Assembly (NCBI GenBank): GCA_902167325.1
Contig: LR632930.1
Span: 1,736,001 to 1,800,000, forward strand
Direction of reading: 5' to 3'
DNA from: Chitinophaga pinensis
Lineage (GTDB): Bacteria > Bacteroidota > Bacteroidia > Chitinophagales > Chitinophagaceae
Length of the DNA stretch: 64,000 nucleotides
The notes below the pieces were generated by a model that worked only from the letters and a program-made list of their open reading frames with translations, was not told where the DNA came from and ran no database searches. Of this stretch, positions 7,819 through 16,096 are shown in pieces. How positions within the stretch are numbered: position 1 is the stretch's first letter; every line of letters starts with the position of its first letter. Position numbers and translations under genes: made by a program.

Positions 7819-9393
7819 ATGGATCTCAATCTGAAGAAAGACCGTAACACGCGCCGTAAGCCCGGCGTGGACCTGTCTACGATGGTGTATGGAAAGGTGC
7901 CCCCCCAGTCCAAAGAGCTTGAGGAAGCTGTACTGGGCGCACTGATGCTGGAAAAAGGAGCTTTCGATACTGTAATTGAGATTCTCAAAGCCGAGTGTTT
8001 CTATGTAGACGCTCACCAGAAAATATTTGCTGCTATGCAGCGCCTCGCCGGTAAATCCATGCCGGTAGATATCCTCACTGTTGTTGAAGAACTCAAAACC
8101 GGCGGTGAGCTGGAAATGGTTGGCGGTCCCTTCTTCGTGACCCGCCTCACCAACATGGTAGTTTCTTCCGCTAACATCGAAGCACACGCACGTATCGTTC
8201 TGCAGAAGTTCATCCAGCGCGAACTCATCCGCATCTCCGGTGAAATCATCTCAGAAGCTTATGAAGACACGGCCGATGTATTCGACCTCCTCGACGCCGC
8301 CGAATCCAAACTCTTCGAAGTAACCAATAATCACCTCCGCAAGAACTACGATTCCATCGACCGTATCCTCGTTAATACCATCAAACGTATCGAGGACCTC
8401 CGGAACAAAGGCGACGAAATCACCGGGGTCCCCTCCGGCTTCCCCTCACTCGATCAGATCACTTACGGATGGCAACCTTCCGACCTTATCATCCTCGCGG
8501 CTCGTCCTGCGGTGGGTAAAACCGCGTTCGCGCTTAACCTTGCACGTAACGCCGCCCTCCATCCGAAGTTCGCGAAAGGTGCCGCGGTGTTCAGCCTTGA
8601 AATGTCCAGCGGACAGATCGTTCAACGTATCCTGTCCGCCGAATCAGAAATCAGGCTGGAAAAGATCACGCGTGGTAAGCTCGAAGAGCATGAAATGCGC
8701 AAGCTGATGACCCACGGTATCGAGCGCCTTGCAAAAGCGCCCATCTTTATCGATGATACCCCCGGTCTCAACATCTTCGAGCTTCGTGCCAAATGCCGCC
8801 GCCTCGTACACAACCATGGCGTGGGTATTATCATCATTGACTACCTCCAGCTGATGTCTGGCCCTAACGATGGCCGTAATACAAACCGTGAGCAGGAGAT
8901 TTCCAAAATCTCCCGCGATCTGAAAGGCCTCGCAAAAGAGCTGCACGTGCCGGTACTGGCACTGTCCCAGCTCTCCCGTGATGTGGAAAAACGTAAAGAC
9001 GGTAATAAGATGCCCCAGCTGTCCGACCTTCGTGAATCGGGCGCTATCGAGCAGGATGCTGACATGGTTATGTTCATCTACCGTCCTGAATACTACGATA
9101 TCACCACCAACGAAATGGGCGAATCCAATAAAGGTGAAACGCACGTACGTATCGCGAAACACCGTAACGGTCAGCTCGATACCGTGAAGCTCCGCGCTAT
9201 TCTCGAATTCCAGCGTTTTGAAGACGATGGTTTCGTGGACGGTCCTCCCGCACCCATAGGCGGCGCTCCCAGCTTCCCCGGTAAACCCGGTGGCCCTGGC
9301 GGTTACGATGAAGCAAAAGTGTTCATCCAGAAAGGATCGAAGATGAACGATATGGATTTTGACGACGACGCATTCGGTGATGCTCCGTTCTAA
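7819..9393 (+). CDS. dnaB: replicative DNA helicase DnaB
   Basis: A 524-residue hexameric replicative helicase. The N-terminal DnaB domain (about 28-130, PPQSKELEEAVLGALML) binds primase; the RecA-like C-terminal domain has Walker A ARPAVGKTAF (about residue 235), Walker B IIIIDYLQLM and the ALSQLSRDVE motif. The C-terminal tail (about 475-524) is Gly/Pro- and then Asp-rich, as often seen in Bacteroidota DnaB. No intein is present in the usual insertion sites. A strong terminator follows. Confidence 0.97.
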   Translation: MDLNLKKDRNTRRKPGVDLSTMVYGKVPPQSKELEEAVLGALMLEKGAFDTVIEILKAECFYVDAHQKIFAAMQRLAGKSMPVDILTVVEELKTGGELEMVGGPFFVTRLTNMVVSSANIEAHARIVLQKFIQRELIRISGEIISEAYEDTADVFDLLDAAESKLFEVTNNHLRKNYDSIDRILVNTIKRIEDLRNKGDEITGVPSGFPSLDQITYGWQPSDLIILAARPAVGKTAFALNLARNAALHPKFAKGAAVFSLEMSSGQIVQRILSAESEIRLEKITRGKLEEHEMRKLMTHGIERLAKAPIFIDDTPGLNIFELRAKCRRLVHNHGVGIIIIDYLQLMSGPNDGRNTNREQEISKISRDLKGLAKELHVPVLALSQLSRDVEKRKDGNKMPQLSDLRESGAIEQDADMVMFIYRPEYYDITTNEMGESNKGETHVRIAKHRNGQLDTVKLRAILEFQRFEDDGFVDGPPAPIGGAPSFPGKPGGPGGYDEAKVFIQKGSKMNDMDFDDDAFGDAPF

Positions 9394-9419
9394 GGGATAG
9401 CATTGCAAATAATATCGGG

Positions 9420-9454
9420 GGCCGGTCGTTCTGCAAAGAAAGACCGGCCTTTTT
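9420..9454 (+). terminator. intrinsic terminator of dnaB
   Basis: GGCCGGTC at 9420-9427 pairs with GACCGGCC at 9442-9449, followed by TTTTT. It lies between dnaB and the MATE gene. Confidence 0.85.
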
Positions 9455-9465
9455 AATGATTGAAT

Positions 9466-10827
9466 ATGAAGAGGATCTACGAAAAGTACAAACACCATTA
9501 CAAGAATAATTTTCATCTCGCCTACCCTGTGGTGATTTCCCAGCTGGGGCATACATTGGTGGGCCTTAGTGACAGTATCATCATCGGGCATACCGGTAAA
9601 GTACCGCTGGCAGCGGTTTCACTGGGTGTAAGCCTGTTCACCATATTTATGGTAACGGGCATCGGCATGTCTTACGGACTCACGCCGCTCATTGCGCAGG
9701 AAAACGGGCGTGGAAACAGCGCTAATTGCGGGCGCCTGCTCGCGCATAGTTTTATCATCAATATGATTACCGGTGTTGTGATGTTCGGGCTGATCGTGCT
9801 GGTCGGCTATAACCTTCACCGCATGGGCCAGCCGCCGGATGTTGCAGCACAGGCGCGTGTGTTCCTGAATTACCTCGCCTTCTCTTACCTCCCCCTCATG
9901 GTATTCCTCACCTTCAAGCAATTTGCGGAAGGGCTGGGTTTCACCCGGCAGGCCATGAACATCAGCATTATCGGCAATATCCTGAATATCGTACTGGGTG
10001 TAACCCTTGTATACGGTTTCCTTGGAATGCCCAAAATGGGCATTGCCGGGGTGGGGATCGCTACTTTCACTGACCGCCTGCTCATGGGTATCACCATGGC
10101 CTGGTATGTGCTGAAAGCGCCCCGTTTTAAGGAATACCTTGGTGATTTCCATTTCCGGGACATATCCCATTCGGTATTGAAGAAGATATCCGGACTGGGT
10201 ACGCCGGTAGCGCTGCAGTATATTTTTGAAGTGAGTGCTTTCAGCGGTGCCGTGATTATGGCGGGCTGGCTGGGTTCTGAAGAGCAGGCTGCCCATCAGA
10301 TCGCGATTTCACTGGCTGCCATGACCTATATGATGGCCAGCGGGGTATCTGCAGCAGCGGGTATCCGTAGTGGTAATAACCTCGGTGCGGGTAACTGGGC
10401 GGATCTGCGGAAATCTGCCATCGCCAGTTATCATATGGTATTGGTGATGATGGGGATATCTGCACTCATTTTCGTTCTGGGGGCAAAACTGCTGCCAACT
10501 TTATACATCAATGATCCGGCGGTGATCGCCATGGCATCCGGCCTGTTGCTGATAGCTGCATTCTTCCAGTTGTTCGATGGTACGCAGGTGGTAGGGCTGG
10601 GTGTATTGCGTGGACTGGGTGATGTAAAGATCCCTACCGTAATCACCATGATCGCTTACTGGGTGCTGGGCCTTCCTATCGGGTATCTTCTCGGGTTCCC
10701 GTTGAAGCTGGGCATACAGGGGATCTGGTGGGGATTGTCGCTGGGATTGCTCGTGGCATCAGCCCTTTTATTTTTCCGATTCCAGAATATTACCCGCAGG
10801 CTGGAACTGCAAGCGGGAAAAAACTAA
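9466..10827 (+). CDS. MATE family efflux transporter
   Basis: A 453-residue multidrug and toxin extrusion transporter of the NorM-like type, with about twelve predicted membrane helices, driven by a sodium or proton gradient. The N-terminal half opens with FHLAYPVVISQLGHTLVGLSD, where the conserved first-helix region is visible. The ATG at 9466 was chosen over a TTG two codons upstream. The stop codon at 10825-10827 is also part of the -7 box of the next gene. Substrate unknown. Confidence 0.93.
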   Translation: MKRIYEKYKHHYKNNFHLAYPVVISQLGHTLVGLSDSIIIGHTGKVPLAAVSLGVSLFTIFMVTGIGMSYGLTPLIAQENGRGNSANCGRLLAHSFIINMITGVVMFGLIVLVGYNLHRMGQPPDVAAQARVFLNYLAFSYLPLMVFLTFKQFAEGLGFTRQAMNISIIGNILNIVLGVTLVYGFLGMPKMGIAGVGIATFTDRLLMGITMAWYVLKAPRFKEYLGDFHFRDISHSVLKKISGLGTPVALQYIFEVSAFSGAVIMAGWLGSEEQAAHQIAISLAAMTYMMASGVSAAAGIRSGNNLGAGNWADLRKSAIASYHMVLVMMGISALIFVLGAKLLPTLYINDPAVIAMASGLLLIAAFFQLFDGTQVVGLGVLRGLGDVKIPTVITMIAYWVLGLPIGYLLGFPLKLGIQGIWWGLSLGLLVASALLFFRFQNITRRLELQAGKN

Positions 10828-10832
10828 TTTTG
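10825..10832 (+). promoter_or_regulatory. -7 box of rsmE
   Basis: TAATTTTG matches TAnnTTTG exactly and lies only 4 bases before the rsmE ATG, so a transcript from it would be leaderless or nearly so. It overlaps the stop codon of the MATE gene. Confidence 0.55.
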
Positions 10833-10836
10833 CCGC

Positions 10837-11544
10837 ATGGAACTGCCCGTTTTCTTTGCCGGCGATATGGTAACCGGTACCACAGCCTACACCATGGATG
10901 AGCCTACTTCAAAGTATTGCGTGACCGTATTGCGCAAAACGAAAGGCGACAAAATTCTGCTGGCTGATGGCCGTGGCGGAAAGTATACTGCTGAGATCAC
11001 TGACGATCACCGCAAGAAGTGTGTATCCGTCATAGTAGAAAGGGAACAGATACCCGCGCCGGTACCGCGTTTAAAAATAGGCATTGCCTTTACCAAGAAC
11101 GCTTCCCGGATGGAATGGTTCCTCGAAAAAGCAACCGAGATCGGTATGGCTGAGATCATCCCGCTCATTACGAAACGTACGGAAAAAGAAAACCTGAAAA
11201 TGGAGCGGCTGGAAAGCATTCTTGTTTCGGCCATGCTCCAGTCCCGCCAATGGCATCTTCCCAAACTTCCTGTTCCGCAGCCATTTGAATCGCTCATGGC
11301 GGCAGAAGGGCAACGGTTTATCGCACATTGCCTCCCCGGTGAAAAGCAATCCATCCTGAAGGTGGCCCACCCGGGTGAAAATGCCCTGCTGCTCATTGGT
11401 CCTGAAGGGGATTTTACGCCTGAAGAAGTGGGGCTGGCGCTGCAAAATGGATACCATCCTGTTACACTGGGCAGCACGCGCCTCCGTACAGAAACTGCCG
11501 GACTGGTAGGCTGTACCCTGATGGCGGCAGTTAATAACGGATAA
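10837..11544 (+). CDS. rsmE: 16S rRNA (uracil(1498)-N(3))-methyltransferase
   Basis: A 235-residue SPOUT-class methyltransferase that methylates U1498 of 16S rRNA. The N-terminal PUA-like RNA-binding part contains HxxxVLRxxxGD-type features (VTVLRKTKGDKILLADGRGG), and the C-terminal knot carries the SAM-binding LLIGPEGDFTPEE and LGSTRLRTETA motifs. Family length is normal. It follows the MATE gene by 9 bases and probably has its own promoter as well. Confidence 0.95.
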   Translation: MELPVFFAGDMVTGTTAYTMDEPTSKYCVTVLRKTKGDKILLADGRGGKYTAEITDDHRKKCVSVIVEREQIPAPVPRLKIGIAFTKNASRMEWFLEKATEIGMAEIIPLITKRTEKENLKMERLESILVSAMLQSRQWHLPKLPVPQPFESLMAAEGQRFIAHCLPGEKQSILKVAHPGENALLLIGPEGDFTPEEVGLALQNGYHPVTLGSTRLRTETAGLVGCTLMAAVNNG

Positions 11545-11614
11545 GGATAACCGGTAAGTAATGATGCCTATCCTGTAGGTGGTAACTCCCATTCTCCCCG
11601 CCTGCACCCCGGTA

Positions 11615-11622
11615 TAGTTTTG
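11615..11622 (+). promoter_or_regulatory. -7 box before the methyltransferase gene
   Basis: TAGTTTTG matches TAnnTTTG, 30 bases upstream of the chosen start at 11653. Its position argues against the longer start at 11620, which would fall inside the promoter. Confidence 0.5.
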
Positions 11623-11652
11623 TGGCTCATCATCAAAGCCATACTATACCCC

Positions 11653-12525
11653 ATGCTCACGCGTACACTACCGGATGCTCTGCACGACCTGTTCGTTGCC
11701 GGCCCTGATGCGGCCGATTATCCCCGAATCAATGATTATTTCAACCACGCTTATCACCGCGATCCCGATGCTTTCATGCTGCAGTTCGAACTACTGCGCG
11801 AACAGCATGCCGCCTTTCATTCTCCCGACGCTATTGCCGGTTATTGCTGCCTTAAACCATTCGGCTATGCCGGCGATTTTCAGCTGATAGACCGACTGTA
11901 CACGCATTACACCGGCGATGGTAAGCATATTGCCCGGTGGGATGCTTTTGCGCAGGCACAACCTGCGGCAGTGGCGGTCCGCAACAGAAAAACTTACTTC
12001 ATGGACCTGCTCACCAATGGCATGCCCGGCCGTGTGCTAAATGTGGCCAGCGGTCCTGCGCGGGATGTATTTGAGTTTTACGAAAAATGGCCGCAGGCAC
12101 CCATCACGGTGGATTGCCTCGAATACGATGCGCACGCCATTGCCTACGCGAAATCGCTGCTGAATGGGAACGAGCGCGTACTGTTCAGGCAACAGAATAT
12201 CCTGACCTGGAAAGCGGAAGGGGCATACCAGCTGGTATGGTCGTCGGGCCTGTTCGATTATTTTACCGATGCCGTTTTCGTGCGGGTATTACGGAAGCTA
12301 TTAAGCTGTGTGGAGCCGGGAGGAGAACTGGTGATCGGTAACTTTTCTGACGAAAATCCTAATCGCGCTTTCATGGAAGCTGGGATGCAGTGGTATCTGC
12401 ACCATAGAAGCCCTTTTCAGCTGACGGACCTTGCCCGGCAGGCGGGCGCTGCAGACTGGACACCTGTTGTCAGGAACGAGCCTGCAGGCGTGAACCTTTT
12501 CCTCCATTTGACTAAGCCCGTTTAA
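11653..12525 (+). CDS. class I SAM-dependent methyltransferase
   Basis: A 290-residue protein with an N-terminal helical part (to about 120) and a Rossmann methyltransferase domain: motif I VLNVASGPARDVFE (SAM-binding loop), the acidic strand VDCLEYDAHAIAYA and the motif IV-like WSSGLFDYFTD. Its substrate cannot be told from the sequence. The start MLTRTLPDAL was chosen because a -7 box occupies the region of the longer alternative. It ends at a bidirectional terminator shared with terC. Confidence 0.82.
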   Translation: MLTRTLPDALHDLFVAGPDAADYPRINDYFNHAYHRDPDAFMLQFELLREQHAAFHSPDAIAGYCCLKPFGYAGDFQLIDRLYTHYTGDGKHIARWDAFAQAQPAAVAVRNRKTYFMDLLTNGMPGRVLNVASGPARDVFEFYEKWPQAPITVDCLEYDAHAIAYAKSLLNGNERVLFRQQNILTWKAEGAYQLVWSSGLFDYFTDAVFVRVLRKLLSCVEPGGELVIGNFSDENPNRAFMEAGMQWYLHHRSPFQLTDLARQAGAADWTPVVRNEPAGVNLFLHLTKPV

Positions 12526-12546
12526 CGGGGAGGGATTTACAAAAAG

Positions 12547-12580
12547 AAAGGCTGGCCTGCGTAATGCGGGCCAGCCTTTT
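12547..12580. terminator. bidirectional terminator
   Basis: AAAGGCTGGCC pairs with GGCCAGCCTTT around a short loop, with A-rich and T-rich flanks, between the convergent methyltransferase and terC genes. Confidence 0.85.
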
Positions 12581-12597
12581 ATGTCTTGGAAACGAAA

Positions 12598-13395
12598 CTA
12601 TTTTTTGGGTTCGATATCGGTCTCTTTAGGGCCACGCAGCTCTACGGGATGTGCAGGCTTTTGCTTGCGCACGCGCATATTGAGCAGCTCAACGATAAAG
12701 GAAAACGCCATGGCGAAATACACATAGTTCTTCAGGTGAAGATCGTGTACTGCTTCCGGATTCCAGCCTTCAATGATGAGGATGCCGCCTACCATGATGA
12801 GGAACGACAGTGCCAGCATTTTAAGCGTGGGGTGTTTGTGTATGAAAGCACTGATGCGCGGGGCGAAGGAGAACATAATGAACATGGCGATGATTACTGC
12901 GATGATCATGATCTCTACGTGCTTGGCCAGGCCTACCGCGGTGATGATACTGTCGAAGGAAAATACCATATCGATCAGGATGATCTGTCCTACCACATTG
13001 GCAAGGGTGGCTGCGGCTTTTTTTGTGCCTCCCTGTTGCGCTTCATCTTCTTCGCCTTCCAGCTTGTGGTGAATTTCCAGCGTGGTTTTCACCAGCAGGA
13101 AGAGGCCGCCTGCGAGCATAATGAGATCGCGGAGGGAGATGGCGTTACCGAAAATGGAAAACAGCGGTTGCGTGGCGCGGATGATGTAGCCGATGCACAG
13201 CAGCAATACGATGCGGACGGCGATGCCGGTAAACATCCAGATGCGGCGGGCTTTCAGGCGCTTTTCTTCCGGCAGCCTGTTCATGACGATGGAAACGAAG
13301 ATCACGTTGTCGATCCCCAGTACCACTTCCATGACAGTGAGGGTCAGCAAACTGATAAGGGCATCAGCGGTTAGGAGTTCTTGGAATGCTATCAT
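12598..13395 (-). CDS. TerC family membrane protein
   Basis: A 265-residue integral membrane protein with about seven helices. The TerC signature is present: an early membrane motif ELVLGIDN-like (here MEVVLGIDNVIF) and the second acidic motif FSFDSI in a mid-protein helix, both implicated in metal (manganese/calcium) transport in related Alx/TerC/MeeF proteins. A polar stretch at about 115-130 lies between helices. It starts 9 bases after pyrD and is probably co-transcribed with it. The ion is not known. Confidence 0.9.
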   Translation of the reverse strand: MIAFQELLTADALISLLTLTVMEVVLGIDNVIFVSIVMNRLPEEKRLKARRIWMFTGIAVRIVLLLCIGYIIRATQPLFSIFGNAISLRDLIMLAGGLFLLVKTTLEIHHKLEGEEDEAQQGGTKKAAATLANVVGQIILIDMVFSFDSIITAVGLAKHVEIMIIAVIIAMFIMFSFAPRISAFIHKHPTLKMLALSFLIMVGGILIIEGWNPEAVHDLHLKNYVYFAMAFSFIVELLNMRVRKQKPAHPVELRGPKETDIEPKK

Positions 13396-13404
13396 TGGTA
13401 TTGG

Positions 13405-14430
13405 TTAAACAGATAATCCCTGGCAGATTTTTTTCACGATGGTGGGGCCTTCGTAAATGAACCCGGTGTACACCTGTACGAGGCTGGCGCCTGCATCCAG
13501 TTTCTCTTGCGCATCGGCAGCAGTAAAGATCCCGCCTACGGCGATGATGGGGATCTTACCACCAGACTTTTCATGGATATACCGTATCACTTCCGTAGCG
13601 CGTTCCCGTACAGGGCGCCCGCTGAGTCCACCAGCTCCGATCTTCTCCAGTTCGGCAGCCGGGGTGTTCAGGCCTTCACGGCTGATGGTGGTATTGGTTG
13701 CTACCAGTCCTGCCAGCTCCGTTTCCTGAACAATTTCGATGATATCATTGAGTTGTTCGTTGGTTAAGTCCGGGGCAATTTTGAGGAGGATGGGCTTGGG
13801 TTTGCTTTTTTGGTTGTTGAGCGTTTGCAGGTGGTGGAGCAGCTGTTTAAGCGGTTCTTTTTCCTGCAGGGCACGGAGGTTGGGTGTATTGGGCGAGCTT
13901 ACGTTCACCACAAAGTAGTCTACCACTTCAAAAAGGGCGTGGAAGCATTTTTCGTAATCGCTTACGGCCTCTTCGTTAGGGGTGAGTTTATTTTTGCCGA
14001 TGTTGCCACCAACGATGATGTTTGTTTTACGTTTCTGCAACCTTTTAGCTGCTGCGCGAACCCCTTCGTTGTTGAAGCCCATGCGGTTGATAAGCGCTCC
14101 GTCTTCCGGGAGGCGGAACAGCCTTGGCAGATCGTTACCGGGTTGGGGGAGTGGGGTTACTGTGCCAATTTCCACGAAGCCGAAGCCGAGGTGGGCCAGC
14201 TCGTCTATGTACCGGGCGTCTTTATCGAAGCCGGCGGCGAGGCCTACTGGGTTGGCGAATGTGAGGCCCCAGAGTTTGCGTTCGAGACCATCATTTTTCG
14301 GGCGGCAGCATGCGTCCAGCAGATTTTTGCCGAAGGGCAGCGCGTTTACGGCCTTCAGCCCGCGCATTACACCATAGTGAATACGCTCTGGGGGGAAGCC
14401 GAAAAGTATTTTTTTGATAAAACCGTACAT
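13405..14430 (-). CDS. pyrD: dihydroorotate dehydrogenase (quinone), class 2
   Basis: A 341-residue flavoprotein that oxidises dihydroorotate to orotate in pyrimidine synthesis, passing electrons to membrane quinone. The N-terminal helix [19 protein letters not shown] is the membrane-association segment of class 2 enzymes. FMN-site motifs include [13 protein letters not shown], the catalytic-loop [11 protein letters not shown] (Ser is the class 2 base) and [10 protein letters not shown]. The start at 14430 follows a perfect -7 box by 7 bases, whereas the longer ORF start would lie inside the promoter. It is divergent from the sigma-factor gene and precedes terC. Confidence 0.96.
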   Translation of the reverse strand: MYGFIKKILFGFPPERIHYGVMRGLKAVNALPFGKNLLDACCRPKNDGLERKLWGLTFANPVGLAAGFDKDARYIDELAHLGFGFVEIGTVTPLPQPGNDLPRLFRLPEDGALINRMGFNNEGVRAAAKRLQKRKTNIIVGGNIGKNKLTPNEEAVSDYEKCFHALFEVVDYFVVNVSSPNTPNLRALQEKEPLKQLLHHLQTLNNQKSKPKPILLKIAPDLTNEQLNDIIEIVQETELAGLVATNTTISREGLNTPAAELEKIGAGGLSGRPVRERATEVIRYIHEKSGGKIPIIAVGGIFTAADAQEKLDAGASLVQVYTGFIYEGPTIVKKICQGLSV

Positions 14431-14437
14431 GTCCGCG

Positions 14438-14445
14438 CAAAGATA
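14438..14445 (-). promoter_or_regulatory. -7 box of pyrD
   Basis: TATCTTTG on the minus strand, 7 bases before the pyrD ATG. It lies back to back with the sigma-factor promoter. Confidence 0.6.
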
Positions 14446-14469
14446 TAAAATTGCCCAGACCAACGGCTA

Positions 14470-14501
14470 TTTGGTTTATGAGTCCGGGGCACCTAATTTT
14501 G
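14470..14501 (+). promoter_or_regulatory. promoter of the ECF sigma gene
   Basis: TTTG (14470-14473), a 20-base spacer and TAATTTTG (14494-14501) give a full Bacteroidetes-type promoter. The start codon is 11 bases beyond the -7 box. Confidence 0.7.
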
Positions 14502-14512
14502 CCGCAACAATC

Positions 14513-15019
14513 ATGTTGGACCTTCCCGCATTTGAACGGCTCTTCCGCGAGCATCACCCCCACTGCCTGGCATTCGCCGTGCATTATACCGGCGACCCCT
14601 GGCAGGCCGAGGAAGTGGTGCAGCTCGTCTTCTCCCAGATATGGGAAAAGCGGGAGCATATCCATATTTCCGGGTCGGAGCGCTCGTACCTCTTTACATC
14701 TATCCGCAACATGGCTATCAGTCAGTGGCGGAAGCAGCAGGTGCGGACGGAAAAGGAGCTTTCATTTGGCCGTTTGCAGGACGATTCCGTGCAGATGTCA
14801 CTCCAGGCAAGGGAGCTGGAAGGTCGCCTCGAGCTGGCGCTGGATAAGCTGCCGGAGCGCTGCCGCGAAGTGTTCGTCCTCAGCCGGAAAGAGCAGCTCA
14901 AGTATGCCGAAATCGCCACCGTGATGAATATTTCTGTTAAAACTGTTGAGAACCAGATGGGGAAGGCCCTCCGGATCCTCCATGAGGAATTGCGGGAATA
15001 CCTGCCCCTGATTTTTTGA
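14513..15019 (+). CDS. RNA polymerase sigma-70 factor, FecI-like ECF type
   Basis: A 168-residue ECF sigma factor with region 2 (about 10-75, including WQAEEVVQLVFSQIWEKRE and a following FTSIRNMAISQWRK) and region 4 (about 105-160, LPERCREVFVLSRKEQLKYAEIA, a helix-turn-helix). It belongs to the expanded Bacteroidetes sigma group paired with FecR. The start MLDLPAFERLF follows a full promoter; the longer reading starts inside pyrD. It is presumed to activate the receptor genes downstream after an outer-membrane signal. Confidence 0.93.
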   Translation: MLDLPAFERLFREHHPHCLAFAVHYTGDPWQAEEVVQLVFSQIWEKREHIHISGSERSYLFTSIRNMAISQWRKQQVRTEKELSFGRLQDDSVQMSLQARELEGRLELALDKLPERCREVFVLSRKEQLKYAEIATVMNISVKTVENQMGKALRILHEELREYLPLIF

Positions 15020-15087
15020 TACGGGATAGGGGGCTGCCTTTTTGAGGCGCGTCATCTAACCGGTCTAGTTAATATTTACAACTGTTC

Positions 15088-16065
15088 ATGAGCCATCTGC
15101 AGCCCGATGAGGCTTTATATTCCTTGCTGTGCAAGTACCTGCTGAACGAGGCGGAAGCCCCGGAACGGGCGTGGGTGGATGCATGGCGGAAAGATCAGCC
15201 GGCTAACGAAGCCGCGCTCGATGCCATCCGCCGGCTCCTCGAAGCCCCCCTTCCCAGGGATACCTTCGCAGGCATCAGCACCAACAACAGCTGGGACCGC
15301 CTCCGCGCTACTATCACCGCCGGCCCCGCCCAGGCTCCCGAAGCCTTCACGGAAGAAGCCCCGGTAGTGCCCCTCCGCCGCAGGAATACCTGGTGGATGG
15401 CGGCAGCCGCCACAGGCATTGTGGCAGTAGCCGGCTTCTGGGGATTAAAGCAACTGGGAGGTGATAAGCAGTCGTTCGCAGGTGGGGAAACCGCCGCCCT
15501 GCACGATGGCAGCCGCATCGAACTGGCCGGGAACGGTAAGCTTACGGTGCATGAGGATTTCGGGGATCAGGAACGCCGTGTACGCGTATCCGGAAAAGCC
15601 AGCTTCGACATCGCCGCCTCGGCCGGTAAGCCCTTTGTGGTAGAAGCCGGCGGTACGGAGATTAAGGTGCTCGGTACCCGGTTTACAGTGGAGCTGGATA
15701 CTTCCCTGTTCATCCGGGTGGAAAGCGGTAAGATCCAGGTAACGGACCCCGCATTGGGAAAACCTGTTATCATGACTCCCGGTATGACCCTCAGGCGCGA
15801 AGGAACCGATGGCGGTTTCGACATTACAGGCGGTACACCGGAGCCTATGGTCTTCGAAGATGTACCGTTTGGTATGGTGCTGGAAACAGTGCAAAAGGCT
15901 TATGATGTGAAAATTTCCGTCGCTGACCCCGCGATGCTGGAAAAACGGATTACTACCCGCTTCTCCGGCGAAACGATCGGAGAAGTGATGGAAGCCCTCG
16001 GTTTTATGGTGTCTGCATCTGTGGAAACACCCAAACCCGGGGAATACAAGCTGCAGCCGCTATAA
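15088..16065 (+). CDS. FecR family anti-sigma factor
   Basis: A 325-residue single-pass protein. The cytoplasmic N-terminus (1-95) holds the sigma-binding part; one membrane helix (about 101-117, WWMAAAATGIVAVAGFW) follows; then the periplasmic FecR domain (about 130-235, with LHDGSRIELAGNGKL and VSGKASFDI) and a C-terminal DUF4974 domain (about 250-325, FEDVPFGMVLETV). It holds the sigma factor inactive and senses the TonB receptor's signalling domain. It lies 68 bases after the sigma gene and 31 before the receptor. Confidence 0.94.
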   Translation: MSHLQPDEALYSLLCKYLLNEAEAPERAWVDAWRKDQPANEAALDAIRRLLEAPLPRDTFAGISTNNSWDRLRATITAGPAQAPEAFTEEAPVVPLRRRNTWWMAAAATGIVAVAGFWGLKQLGGDKQSFAGGETAALHDGSRIELAGNGKLTVHEDFGDQERRVRVSGKASFDIAASAGKPFVVEAGGTEIKVLGTRFTVELDTSLFIRVESGKIQVTDPALGKPVIMTPGMTLRREGTDGGFDITGGTPEPMVFEDVPFGMVLETVQKAYDVKISVADPAMLEKRITTRFSGETIGEVMEALGFMVSASVETPKPGEYKLQPL

Positions 16066-16096
16066 CTATATTCGTCAAAGTTAATTTGCTTGCAAA

